A DNA stretch of 20,837 nt from Thermoplasmatota archaeon (lineage in GTDB: Archaea > Thermoplasmatota > E2 > DHVEG-1): contig JAUWOO010000011.1 in NCBI GenBank assembly GCA_030612095.1, positions 1 to 20,837 of the forward strand, in the 5' to 3' direction. Each line of letters begins with the position of its first letter. Positions within the stretch are counted from its first letter, which is position 1. The notes beneath the pieces are model-generated. The model had not been told where the DNA came from. It did no database searches and saw only the letters and a list, made by a program, of their open reading frames with translations. This document shows positions 1-7,902 of the stretch, one piece after another. The translations under genes were made by a program, and so were the position numbers.

Positions 1-1063
1 TCTTCACTTTTTTATTTTTCACAGCAGGTATAACAAAATAAGTACCTTCATATTCTTTACTTAACAGATGATCAATTACTTTCCGATTGAAAAATTCACG
101 ATCAAAATACATTCGTCTAATCTGAACATTGTTACGAATGATGAAATCCAAAGAATCATTACAGATCTTGAAACGATCATCAAACATTGAAACATGCTCA
201 CCAGTCAACGTAAATGATTCCTCAGTTCCACCACAATCCACCGTGAGATACTTATGAAAATAATTCGTCCCATCCTTTGCCAGTCCCTTGATCAATTCAC
301 CTGTTCGCTGTTTACCATAATAACATTCATCATGCAGATCAACAGCAACATCAACAGGACCAGATAACAAACCACACTCATAATACTTTTGTATCAAATG
401 CTGAAAAATCATTCTGAACTCAAAACGAATCTCCGCAAGTTTCTTCCGTCCAACATATAACAAAACAGTATCCGCAGAAGGATAATCTACAAACTGAGGA
501 CCAATATCTAAAAGATTCCTTGTAGCTTCCATAAAACCAGTATTCACAGAATTTCTCACAACAAGATCCAAAACATCCCCCTTACTATAATATGCCTGAG
601 AGGACATCTGCAAATCAATATGATCATGAAGCACATCATTCAAAAGAAGGACAATATCCTCACCAAGATCATACAACTCCTTCTGCCTTGAAACAATCAC
701 TCCAACCTTATCCTCAAGACGAGCAATAATCCTCCCCTGAACCATCTCCTCATCATACACCACAATATGCCGGACATAAGCAGAAAACAGTTTTTTACAA
801 TGCATACACTGATACCGCTGACAAACAAAATAAAAACGCTCACCAAAGATATCACTAGCAAGTTTCAATGATGTACCATTAAGAGAACACTCCCTCATCC
901 CACAATGAGGACAAAAAGGAAACGTAATCCTAACAACACCTTTCTGATCCATGCAGATACTCTGCTCTTTGAATTTCTTCCAAAGAACATCCCCTGAAAA
1001 AGAGATACCCTTTGGAATATCAAAGAAATCAGAAAGCTGAACTTGACATTCTTCAATAAACAT
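1..1063 (-). CDS. DDE transposase, 3' end cut off by the window edge
   Basis: An open frame of 354 codons runs from the ATG at 1063 to the window edge without a stop, so the gene continues outside. The first ~80 residues hold a zinc-ribbon-like pair of CxxC motifs (FCPHCG near 49-54 and CMHCKK near 82-87). This is followed by a helical stretch and then a catalytic-looking block. A strand VDVAVDLHD followed by ECYYGK supplies a first Asp, and MYFDREFF, about 90 residues later, supplies a second Asp. The third acidic residue would lie outside the window. This pattern fits archaeal IS4/ISH3-like DDE transposases; the exact IS family is uncertain. A TATA-like stretch (TTTTTATAG on the minus strand, about 1083-1091) lies roughly 25 bp upstream. 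Terminal inverted repeats cannot be defined because only one side of the element is visible. Confidence 0.75.
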   Translation of the reverse strand, partial: MFIEECQVQLSDFFDIPKGISFSGDVLWKKFKEQSICMDQKGVVRITFPFCPHCGMRECSLNGTSLKLASDIFGERFYFVCQRYQCMHCKKLFSAYVRHIVVYDEEMVQGRIIARLEDKVGVIVSRQKELYDLGEDIVLLLNDVLHDHIDLQMSSQAYYSKGDVLDLVVRNSVNTGFMEATRNLLDIGPQFVDYPSADTVLLYVGRKKLAEIRFEFRMIFQHLIQKYYECGLLSGPVDVAVDLHDECYYGKQRTGELIKGLAKDGTNYFHKYLTVDCGGTEESFTLTGEHVSMFDDRFKICNDSLDFIIRNNVQIRRMYFDREFFNRKVIDHLLSKEYEGTYFVIPAVKNKKVK

Positions 1064-1270
1064 CAATAACTGAAATATGTTCAACTATAAAAATTTTACG
1101 CAAGGTTAAAATAAGCAACTATTTCAATATATATAAACATATCGATAGACTATTATATATTGATTTTGGCCAATAGATGATCTGTAAAAAAATGTTGTAT
1201 TCATTTTCGGAACTACTGAATTTAGAAAAATACATAAATACCTACAAAATACAGCCCCATTAGGAAGATT

Positions 1271-2062
1271 ATGAAGAAAACGTTGACTGGCATATTGCTG
1301 ATAACATTAATGATTGCAATTATTCCTTCTGCCATAGTGTATGGAGAATATATTAACACAGAAACACACCAGATCATAATATCCAAAGAGGGCGATGCCA
1401 TATCAGTTAAAGAAAGTTTAACGATATGTGGTACGTCTAATGAAACATATACCACAATAAAATTTTGGGCATCTGCTGATGCTCAGGAGGTAAATGTCCT
1501 TGTCAGCAACAATGAAGTACAATATGAGCCAGCTGGCAATAATGAATACACATTTGATATATCCTCCTTCAACATAAAAAAAGATTCATCCATACAATTA
1601 ACCATCACGTACACTTTGAATAAAGATATTGAGGAATTTGAAAGGATCTTAATTTACAACACCACTGGCCTATCAGTTGAGTTTGATGAAAACAAAATAT
1701 ATAGTGGAAAAAATCTAGTGTCTGGTACTTCTTTTACCCTTCTTCTCTACGAACCAACTGAAACTCCTGTAAGCTGGTATATTATTGTATTTATAGTTTT
1801 ACTAGTAATACTGTTGGTGGTTTCCACACTGTATTCATTCAGAAAACAAAAATCATCAAAAATCAAGGAGATCGCAAGTGAATCCGAAGAGATATTGAAT
1901 GCAAAAAAGACACTTCTCATGTCCATTCTCAAGGATATTGAAAAGCAACATAGATCAAAACAGATATCTGATGATACACACCACAAACTTAAGGATTATT
2001 ACAAACAGCAGACAGTAGAGACAATGAAAAAACTCGAAGATATGGAATCAGAAATCAAATAG
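1271..2062 (+). CDS. Exported single-pass membrane protein with cytoplasmic coiled-coil tail
   Basis: 263 residues. I do not recognise the family. The topology is clear: an N-terminal signal peptide or anchor (hydrophobic residues 5-24, MKK start), an outside domain of about 140 residues rich in beta-type and Asn/Thr segments, one transmembrane helix at 169-189, then a basic stop-transfer stretch (RKQKSSK). A charged helical tail of about 65 residues follows. The tail pattern, in which a helix of about 20 residues is followed by KQISDD and a second helix, resembles the short two-helix domain often found at the end of CcmI-like and SHOCT-like membrane proteins; that is an inference from pattern only. 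AGGA lies 5 bases before the ATG and a TATA-like ACATAAATAC about 30 bp upstream. The last 15 bases overlap the end of the convergent rfcL gene. Confidence 0.8.
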   Translation: MKKTLTGILLITLMIAIIPSAIVYGEYINTETHQIIISKEGDAISVKESLTICGTSNETYTTIKFWASADAQEVNVLVSNNEVQYEPAGNNEYTFDISSFNIKKDSSIQLTITYTLNKDIEEFERILIYNTTGLSVEFDENKIYSGKNLVSGTSFTLLLYEPTETPVSWYIIVFIVLLVILLVVSTLYSFRKQKSSKIKEIASESEEILNAKKTLLMSILKDIEKQHRSKQISDDTHHKLKDYYKQQTVETMKKLEDMESEIK

Positions 2063-3466
2063 GCTTTGTTGTTTATTCTCTTTTTTGTCTTTTTCTTTTT
2101 TATCATGTGTGACGGATTCATTTTCGATTTGTTCTGCATGAGCTGTTTTGGCAGGATGAATGCTCTTTTCTAACTCACGCGAATAATTTTCACCGAGTAA
2201 ATATTTCATCTCACTTTCCGTAAATTCAAACTTATGCATCATTTTAACAGCAAATTCGAGGTTATTTCTAAACATATGTATAAGATATATGGAAAGAAAC
2301 TCCCTACTTTTTCTGTTTGAATTGTGACATATTCTGCTCATCTTTCCAGCGATTGAATCTCTGGTGTCTCGATATGATTTACTGCTTTTTTTCTCTCTTA
2401 ACCATAAGGGAAAGTTATATTTCTCGTTTTGATACCCGTGGGTTTTTGCAGTGGCTACACCACCATTCATAAGATCACAGGCGTATGACCACAACCCATA
2501 ATTCTGTCTCCTATGTGTTCTGCCCAAGAAGACATCTGCTTTAGATACCGCATCATAACCGTTAACCAAATCATGAGTATCTTTGTATTCAACTGGCAGA
2601 TTTTCAGTGATCCATAGTATAACACTATTTGGATCCTCATCTAAGTTAGATACACTCTCTTTTATGTTTTGTATATCTCTAGTTTTGAATATGTCCCTCA
2701 ATGCATCAAATATTATCTTGTTTTTGTCTCTATATCCTAAGACATTCAACGATTGCATATCAAGTTGTTTCTTATCCAAACAAATGGATTGTAAATCATT
2801 TACCGCGGAGCGTATATCTCCTTTACATCTATCTGATATGGTCTTTAGCACTTTCAGATCAGCTGTTATTCCCTCAGAAATACATATTCGTTTTAACAGA
2901 CCAAATATAGAGTTAGAGTACGGGCTGTAAAATTTTATCAGTTTGCATGTTCTCTTTAAATTTTCACCGCTACCTTTTATCAGGTTATAGTAATTATTTA
3001 CTATCAATATTATGGGCTGTTTGGTGATCTTTATTGTATCGATAATAGCTCTTTTTCCACCTTTATCACTCATGTCGTTTTTACCATTATCTTTTATTTT
3101 TTCATAGAGGTTGTCTGCCTCATCCAGAACTATAAGTTTTCTACCACCTTTATGTGATGAGACAAAACTGCCATTATTGTCAAACGTCTCATTTACAGCT
3201 CCAAAAGTTGCTACTTTCTTAATTTTTGTCGCGTTTCTAGCATCTGACGTATTCAGTTCTATTACAGGCCACCCATAATCCTTTGCAAGAGCAAGAGCAC
3301 TACTTGTCTTTCCGGTTCCCGGACTACCGGACAATATTACAGCACGTTCCTTGGGATTCCCGTGGTTCCATGCATCAGCCCATCTTTTAAGTTCTGTAAT
3401 AGCACGTTCGTTTCCAACAATTTCATCAAGATTTTCCGGCCGATATTTCTCAGTCCAATCCTCCAT
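2048..3466 (-). CDS. rfcL: Replication factor C large subunit (clamp loader)
   Basis: 472 residues, a normal size for archaeal RFC-L. With RFC-S it opens and loads the PCNA sliding clamp at primer-template junctions. The AAA+ core is complete: the N-terminal WTEKYRP box (residues 4-10), Walker A GSPGTGKT at 47-54, Walker B LIVLDEAD at 111-118, a sensor 1 region IVNN near 155-158, and sensor 2 GDIRSA near 216-221. The lid and collar domains follow, then a Lys/Glu-rich linker. The protein ends in QQSLFDF, a PCNA-interacting peptide (PIP box) at the extreme C terminus, as in other archaeal RFC-L proteins. The ATG at 3466 has no Shine-Dalgarno sequence but a TATA box (AAAATATAG on the minus strand) about 27 bp upstream, which suggests a leaderless mRNA. 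No rfcS gene is adjacent. Confidence 0.96.
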   Translation of the reverse strand: MEDWTEKYRPENLDEIVGNERAITELKRWADAWNHGNPKERAVILSGSPGTGKTSSALALAKDYGWPVIELNTSDARNATKIKKVATFGAVNETFDNNGSFVSSHKGGRKLIVLDEADNLYEKIKDNGKNDMSDKGGKRAIIDTIKITKQPIILIVNNYYNLIKGSGENLKRTCKLIKFYSPYSNSIFGLLKRICISEGITADLKVLKTISDRCKGDIRSAVNDLQSICLDKKQLDMQSLNVLGYRDKNKIIFDALRDIFKTRDIQNIKESVSNLDEDPNSVILWITENLPVEYKDTHDLVNGYDAVSKADVFLGRTHRRQNYGLWSYACDLMNGGVATAKTHGYQNEKYNFPLWLREKKSSKSYRDTRDSIAGKMSRICHNSNRKSREFLSIYLIHMFRNNLEFAVKMMHKFEFTESEMKYLLGENYSRELEKSIHPAKTAHAEQIENESVTHDKKEKDKKENKQQSLFDF

Positions 3467-3488
3467 TAGGTAAAATATAACAAGTCTA

Positions 3489-3497
3489 CTATATTTT
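3489..3497 (-). promoter_or_regulatory. Likely TATA box of rfcL
   Basis: The minus-strand AAAATATAG is centred about 27 bp upstream of the rfcL start codon. That is the usual archaeal box A distance to a transcription start, so transcription would begin at or next to the ATG. This supports a leaderless transcript. Confidence 0.5.
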
Positions 3498-3597
3498 AAT
3501 ATTCGTTTTCAATGATGCAATATTCTGAATTAAGTTCCTCCTGGTTTTTTAGCAACATAACCTTTTTATCATTGTGCCTTATTTCCCCCTTCCAAAA

Positions 3598-3681
3598 GCG
3601 AGGATGGCCCAGCCCGGCACGGCGATGGATTGCTAATCCATTGATCTTACGATCACGGGAGTTCAAATCTCCCTCCTCGCG
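3598..3681 (+). tRNA. tRNA-Ser(GCU)
   Basis: A complete class II tRNA cloverleaf. The acceptor stem is GCGAGGA with TCCTCGC, and the discriminator base is G73, as expected for serine. The anticodon arm is ATGGA-TTGCTAA-TCCAT, giving anticodon GCT (reads AGY). The long variable arm around TGATC...GATCA is typical of Ser. The T arm is GGGAG-TTCAAAT-CTCCC. There is no intron and no encoded CCA. A TATA-like CTTTTTATC lies about 30 bp upstream. Confidence 0.95.
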
Positions 3682-3912
3682 TAATCTTTAATACGGCTGT
3701 TAATTAAAGTAATGAGGGGGATTTTAATAATTAAGATTAAGATGGCATTAACTCCATCCATTACACCATATAAATTGCAATCTAATGTTGGTGTGAAAAA
3801 GATACGTTACAGATTTTAAGTGATGGATATTTATAAAAGATTCAAAAAGTATATAAATGCTAAAAGATATGCCGTTAGATAAAGATATATTGAGTGGAGG
3901 TAATATATAATT

Positions 3913-4593
3913 ATGAAAAAGCAAATATTTATGATAGGTGTAATAGTCCTTTTCGCTGGACTTACCATAAATCCCGCAATTGCACAGGATATGCCAGAAA
4001 GTGAACTGCAAGAAAAAACAATAAATGTGGAATATGCAATGGTCAATTTAGACGGTTCCATAACCACAGAAAAAATTGAACTATCGGAGCGAGAATTCGT
4101 AGAATTGCAGGACATACTATCAGAACTCATGGAAAAACTTGAATCGGCTGATGATCTAGATGACATTGATGACACAATTGATTCTACATTCTATAGAGGA
4201 GGATTGTTTGGACATGAACACCCTATTCTGAACTGGATCCTCAATTTTCTAAGCCTTTATAAACTACCTCGCAGTCGCGCATATGTAATCAGTCAAGGTT
4301 GGGGCTTCAAAGTGAACCCGTTTAAAAATCATAAATTAAATCTATATAGACCATTAACACTTTGGCAGTACTCGGATAAATGGGGATACGATATTCCAGG
4401 TAAAACGTTCATAATGAAACCAAGTCCTTTCAACACTGAGATATTACACGGAAGACAAATCGGAATGATGACCCACTTCTTTGGTCTCTACATCTTTGTT
4501 TCCCAACCGCATCCTCAAAAATGTTGGACTTTCTTCATGGGTTCTGCCCGCCGTGTTGGGGGAATTGATTTTACTCTTTCTCCATTTTGGTAG
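3913..4593 (+). CDS. Exported protein of unknown family, shorter tandem paralogue
   Basis: 226 residues. The family is not recognised. An N-terminal signal peptide (MKK, hydrophobic 6-20) has a plausible cleavage site after AIA at about 22-24, and no later membrane segment, so the product is probably secreted. Residues 35-95 form a short beta segment (YAMVNLDGSI) and an acidic helix rich in Glu/Leu. The C-terminal half (about 117-221) carries the strongly conserved core: KLPRSRA, NPFKNHK, YRPLTLWQYSDKWG, PGKTFI, SPFNT, ILHGRQIGMMTHFFG, VSQP, GSAR and VGGIDFT. By my alignment about four in five core residues match the neighbour starting at 4828. This copy stops right after the core and lacks the PKD domain and C-terminal anchor of the neighbour. 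A good GGAGGT Shine-Dalgarno sequence lies 10 bases before the ATG, and a TATA-like AGTATATAAA near 3848-3857. Confidence 0.8.
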   Translation: MKKQIFMIGVIVLFAGLTINPAIAQDMPESELQEKTINVEYAMVNLDGSITTEKIELSEREFVELQDILSELMEKLESADDLDDIDDTIDSTFYRGGLFGHEHPILNWILNFLSLYKLPRSRAYVISQGWGFKVNPFKNHKLNLYRPLTLWQYSDKWGYDIPGKTFIMKPSPFNTEILHGRQIGMMTHFFGLYIFVSQPHPQKCWTFFMGSARRVGGIDFTLSPFW

Positions 4594-4633
4594 AATAAAA
4601 GACTAGATTTAGAAATACTGCTGGGACATGCAC

Positions 4634-4650
4634 CCATATTTCAAATATGG
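4634..4650. terminator. Perfect 8-bp inverted repeat between the paralogues, possible terminator
   Basis: CCATATTT-C-AAATATGG is a perfect inverted repeat with a one-base centre, 41 bp after the stop at 4593. A T-run follows about 13 bp later (4663-4669). It could end transcription of the first paralogue or be a protein-binding palindrome; the sequence alone does not decide. Confidence 0.35.
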
Positions 4651-4827
4651 TTGGTGTCTCATATTTTTTATACCCACTTTTGATTAACATAGGATACCTT
4701 TTAGAAAGGACGTTGATTTTGCATCCCATAACACCAGTAACGCACGTAGTTAATGAACATGCCCATTTCAATAAAAATAAATAGAATAAAGCATATATTT
4801 AATCATTGTAAGTAAGGGTTTTAAATA

Positions 4828-6003
4828 ATGAAGAAGAACCATAAAACAATTACAATAGGAATAATAATTCTTTTTGTTGGATGCTATTTCGACTCTGTAA
4901 TTGCAAGTGAGCTGTCAGAAGGTAAACCGCAAGATGAGGGCCTAATCCTAGAATGTGGTCGAATCAACTTGAATGGTGCAACAATCGCAGAAAAATTTAC
5001 CCTGTCTGAACAAGAACTTGTGGAATTGGAAATCATACTGTCAAAACTAATGGAAGAACTTGAGTCAGCGATCAGTCCAGACGATGTTGAAAATATAATT
5101 GAATCCGCACTAACTACAGAAGGATCTTTTGGACTTAAACATCCAGTTTTATCTTGGATTTTGGATTCTTTAAGCAGTTATAAGTTACCTCGCAGTCGTG
5201 CATTCGTTGCTAGCCATGGACGGAGTTTTAAAATAAATCCATTCAAAAATCACAAATTAGATACATACAGACCGTTAACACTTTGGCAGTACTCAGATAA
5301 ATGGGGGTTCGACCGACCAGGTAAAACATTCATATTGAGATACAGTCCATTCAACACCAAGATATTACACGGAAGGCAAATCGGAATGATGACCCATTTT
5401 TTTGGCATCTATGTGTATGTTTCTCAACCACCACCTCAAAAAAGTTATACGTTTTTCATTGGTTCTGCTCGTCACGTTGGGGGTATTGATTTTACATATT
5501 CTTCTTCATTCGCATGGATTTTTCCATTACTGATTGCAGGGTCTTCTCTTCCATTACTTGCAGGTATCTCCCTTGTCCCAATTATCTCTCCCCTATCCTC
5601 GAACAACCAAATTCACCCGACTGCAGATTTCTCCTTTTATCCAATAGAACTAACGACAGACAATATAATACATTTTTCCGATAAATCTACAGATGAGGAT
5701 GGGATAATTGAATTTTGGTCTTGGGATTTTGGAGATGAACACAATTCCGTGAAACAGAACCCACAACATCAATATATCACAAGTGGGACATATACAGTTT
5801 CACTAGAAATCACAGATAATGGCGGTAATACCAACTCGATTTCAAAGACAATTATCATTAGAGATCCACCAATTGTAGAAGCAGACAGTGGGGATGATAA
5901 CACACAGGATGGTAAAAATGCAGAAGGGACACTAAATTTCGGTATCCTTATTGCATTAATATCTATAATGGCTGTAGCTGCTTACATGTGGAAACGAAAA
6001 TAA
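4828..6003 (+). CDS. Exported protein of unknown family with PKD domain and C-terminal membrane anchor
   Basis: 391 residues. The N-terminal signal segment spans about 8-27. Residues 119-223 repeat the conserved core of the upstream paralogue (YRPLTLWQYSDKWG, ILHGRQIGMMTHFFG, VGGIDFT). A long hydrophobic stretch at about 228-254 may be a membrane segment or a buried hairpin. A PKD-type immunoglobulin-like domain follows at about 263-346, recognisable from FSDKSTDEDG, WSWDFGD, YTVSLEITDNGG and SKTIII. After an acidic linker (EADSGDDNTQDGKN) comes a C-terminal helix at 371-388 and the basic end WKRK, an anchor-like tail. The core is probably displayed outside the cell, with PKD as a spacer or adhesion module. 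AAGGG lies about 9 bases before the ATG. Probably a tandem duplicate that gained its C-terminal extension, or whose sister lost it. Confidence 0.85.
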   Translation: MKKNHKTITIGIIILFVGCYFDSVIASELSEGKPQDEGLILECGRINLNGATIAEKFTLSEQELVELEIILSKLMEELESAISPDDVENIIESALTTEGSFGLKHPVLSWILDSLSSYKLPRSRAFVASHGRSFKINPFKNHKLDTYRPLTLWQYSDKWGFDRPGKTFILRYSPFNTKILHGRQIGMMTHFFGIYVYVSQPPPQKSYTFFIGSARHVGGIDFTYSSSFAWIFPLLIAGSSLPLLAGISLVPIISPLSSNNQIHPTADFSFYPIELTTDNIIHFSDKSTDEDGIIEFWSWDFGDEHNSVKQNPQHQYITSGTYTVSLEITDNGGNTNSISKTIIIRDPPIVEADSGDDNTQDGKNAEGTLNFGILIALISIMAVAAYMWKRK

Positions 6004-6066
6004 AAACGATTGTTGTACCCTTTATGCGGACTAGGCAATCTTAACAATATGAGCCGATGAAAAAAA

Positions 6067-7140
6067 CTATATCTCTGCCAATACTTTCTTCAATTCAGTT
6101 ATGGCATAAACGGGAGTGGGATCAATCCCCCTTAGAATTGCAAGATAGCAACTAACAAAATCCCCTAGATACATAGCATACATCATTTTTGCAAGTGTTT
6201 TTTTACCTTTAACCTGTATTTCAATAACATTTGCTGCAACATCTTTAAAAAGATTTTTCATGAAATTCAGACGCTTTGACATATAAACCGTCTCGATTTT
6301 TTCGTCTCTAAATAACAAGCACGTGAATTTTTTTGACATTTCTGGATCCTGAGACCACCCAACTATATCATTATGATTGCATTCCGGGACACTGTCATAT
6401 CTAGCAATAACCTTACTATTCTCATTAAATTGGGTGCACCATCGTTTTGCTATGGGGTCATAAATCTCCCAACCATATACTTGAGGTATGGTATTGAAAA
6501 TCTTGTTTGCTATTTGTTTTGAAAGATTGTCTTTTTCAGGAGTCATTTTGCCATTACCGACTCTAAATTCGCCTAGTAACTCCAAAGTTTCCCCTATTTC
6601 TGATTCAATATTGTTCTTCAATATACCAATTTTCTCGAGGGCCAGTATGGATGAAAACAGTAGGTAGGCAGTTGCAGCCCTTGGTGTAAAACCTGAAGGT
6701 ATTTTGATATGTGAGATATCTCGTTTTTCACAATATTCTTGTAGTTTTCCCCTAGATGAAATACCAATAATTTTACATTTTTTTTGATTTGCATGCTTGA
6801 AAGTACTCAACGTTTCTTCTGTAGTGCCAGAGTAACTTTGAGATATTACCAATGTATTTTTGTTTGCCCATTTAGGAAGATTATATGCACGGTTTACAAA
6901 AATTGGAATATCAAATCTATCTCTGAAGAGACTTTGTATTATATCTCCCGAAATAGCTGATCCACCCATACCACTTATGATAATATTATCTATTTTAAAG
7001 AAACTGTTTAATCCTGTAGAGTTGACAATGTCCACCGTTTCTTTTATCTGCTCAGGAAATCTGGCAAGTGTATCAATCATACCAGATTTGTCTATTTTTG
7101 AAATAAGTTCCAAATCGTCCAACATCGTGATCTGCCCCAT
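6067..7140 (-). CDS. Bifunctional phosphoglucose/phosphomannose isomerase
   Basis: 357 residues, close to the usual 300-350 for this SIS-domain family. It interconverts glucose 6-phosphate or mannose 6-phosphate with fructose 6-phosphate in the cytoplasm. The first SIS domain has GMGGSAISGD at 57-66 and SQSYSGTTEET at 100-110, the phosphate-binding loops. PRAA at 153-156 provides the conserved Arg. The segment NENSKVIARYDSVPECNHN (239-257) holds the Glu and His positions used in catalysis. The C-terminal DPTPVYAITELKK supplies the conserved Lys at about 351. The ATG at 7140 gives five extra residues; relatives usually begin near MLDD, so the ATG at 7125 is probably the true start (352 residues), with GGGG a few bases before it. 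The gene is divergent from metV with a gap of about 120 bp. Confidence 0.9.
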   Translation of the reverse strand: MGQITMLDDLELISKIDKSGMIDTLARFPEQIKETVDIVNSTGLNSFFKIDNIIISGMGGSAISGDIIQSLFRDRFDIPIFVNRAYNLPKWANKNTLVISQSYSGTTEETLSTFKHANQKKCKIIGISSRGKLQEYCEKRDISHIKIPSGFTPRAATAYLLFSSILALEKIGILKNNIESEIGETLELLGEFRVGNGKMTPEKDNLSKQIANKIFNTIPQVYGWEIYDPIAKRWCTQFNENSKVIARYDSVPECNHNDIVGWSQDPEMSKKFTCLLFRDEKIETVYMSKRLNFMKNLFKDVAANVIEIQVKGKKTLAKMMYAMYLGDFVSCYLAILRGIDPTPVYAITELKKVLAEI

Positions 7141-7262
7141 GTTTTATTTAGCTATTACTTTCCTTTTTTGAACCTGCCCACCTGGTAAAAGCAGAACACT
7201 ATATAGAGATTTTCATTTAGGATGCAAATGCTTATAGTTATGAAATTATATCCGCTCTACAC

Positions 7263-7901
7263 ATGATAATTACCAAGCAGAAAGACTTCAACGAATTACT
7301 TAGTTCGATCGGAAAGGAGCCCATTTTTATAATTGGATGCAGCGAATGTGCAACCATGTGTCACACAGGAGGGGAAAAAGAAGTATTGGAAATGAAGGGT
7401 GCTTTGGAAGATAAAAACATACTGGTCACAGGTTGGGTCATTTTAGAGCCGGCATGTCATCTTCAGAATGACAAACGCATTCTACGAAAATATAAAGATG
7501 AGGTGAATAAAGCAAACAAAATCCTTGTTCTAGCATGCGGTAATGGCATACAAACAGTATCGGAAATAATAGAAAATGCCGATGTCATAGCAGGTAATGA
7601 TACATTATTTTTAGGCGAGATAAAACATGCCAATGAATTTGAAAAACGGTGCAACATGTGTGGAGATTGTATCGAGGATTTGTTTGGAGGGTTTTGTCCA
7701 GTTTCACGTTGCCCTAAGAGTATGTTAAATGGCCCTTGTGGCGGATCAATAGATGGAAAATGTGAGGTAGATTCTAACATAGATTGCGTCTGGGATCTCA
7801 TATATAAACGTCTGAAAGAGAAAAAGCAATTACAACTATTGAAAATCATACAAGAACCCAAGGATTGGTCTAAATCTACTGAGACAAGGAGGGTGCTATA
7901 A
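7263..7901 (+). CDS. metV: MetV-type cysteine-rich partner of methylenetetrahydrofolate reductase
   Basis: 212 residues with at least 13 cysteines. It belongs to the MTHFR_C family (MetV), which forms a complex with MetF in acetogens and carries Fe-S and/or zinc centres. The N-terminal domain has GCSECATMCHTGG (C26, C29, C33), EPACH (C65) and LACGNG (C92). The C-terminal motif is complete: CNMCGDC at 130-136, CPVSRCP at 145-151, NGPCGG at 156-161, GKCEV at 166-169 and CVWDLIYKRL at 175-184. A TATA-like TTATAGTTA lies about 27 bp before the ATG and there is no Shine-Dalgarno sequence, which suggests a leaderless start. metF begins one base after the stop, so the two are cotranscribed. MetV probably passes electrons to the MetF flavin; that role is known for the family and inferred here. 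Confidence 0.9.
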   Translation: MIITKQKDFNELLSSIGKEPIFIIGCSECATMCHTGGEKEVLEMKGALEDKNILVTGWVILEPACHLQNDKRILRKYKDEVNKANKILVLACGNGIQTVSEIIENADVIAGNDTLFLGEIKHANEFEKRCNMCGDCIEDLFGGFCPVSRCPKSMLNGPCGGSIDGKCEVDSNIDCVWDLIYKRLKEKKQLQLLKIIQEPKDWSKSTETRRVL

Positions 7902-7902
7902 C

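Noticed and set aside
1064..1270. Search for terminal inverted repeats of the IS element upstream of the transposase
   Set aside because: Only AT-rich DNA with several short palindromes; without the other end no repeat can be assigned.
3748..4175. Two minus-strand frames opposite the first exported paralogue
   Set aside because: Ser- and Ile-rich shadow frames over a gene with signal peptide, ribosome site and a conserved paralogue.
4594..4827. Remnant of a PKD domain or anchor after the shorter paralogue
   Set aside because: The frames after the stop at 4593 show no similarity to the C-terminal extension of the second copy, so a simple frameshift does not explain the short copy.
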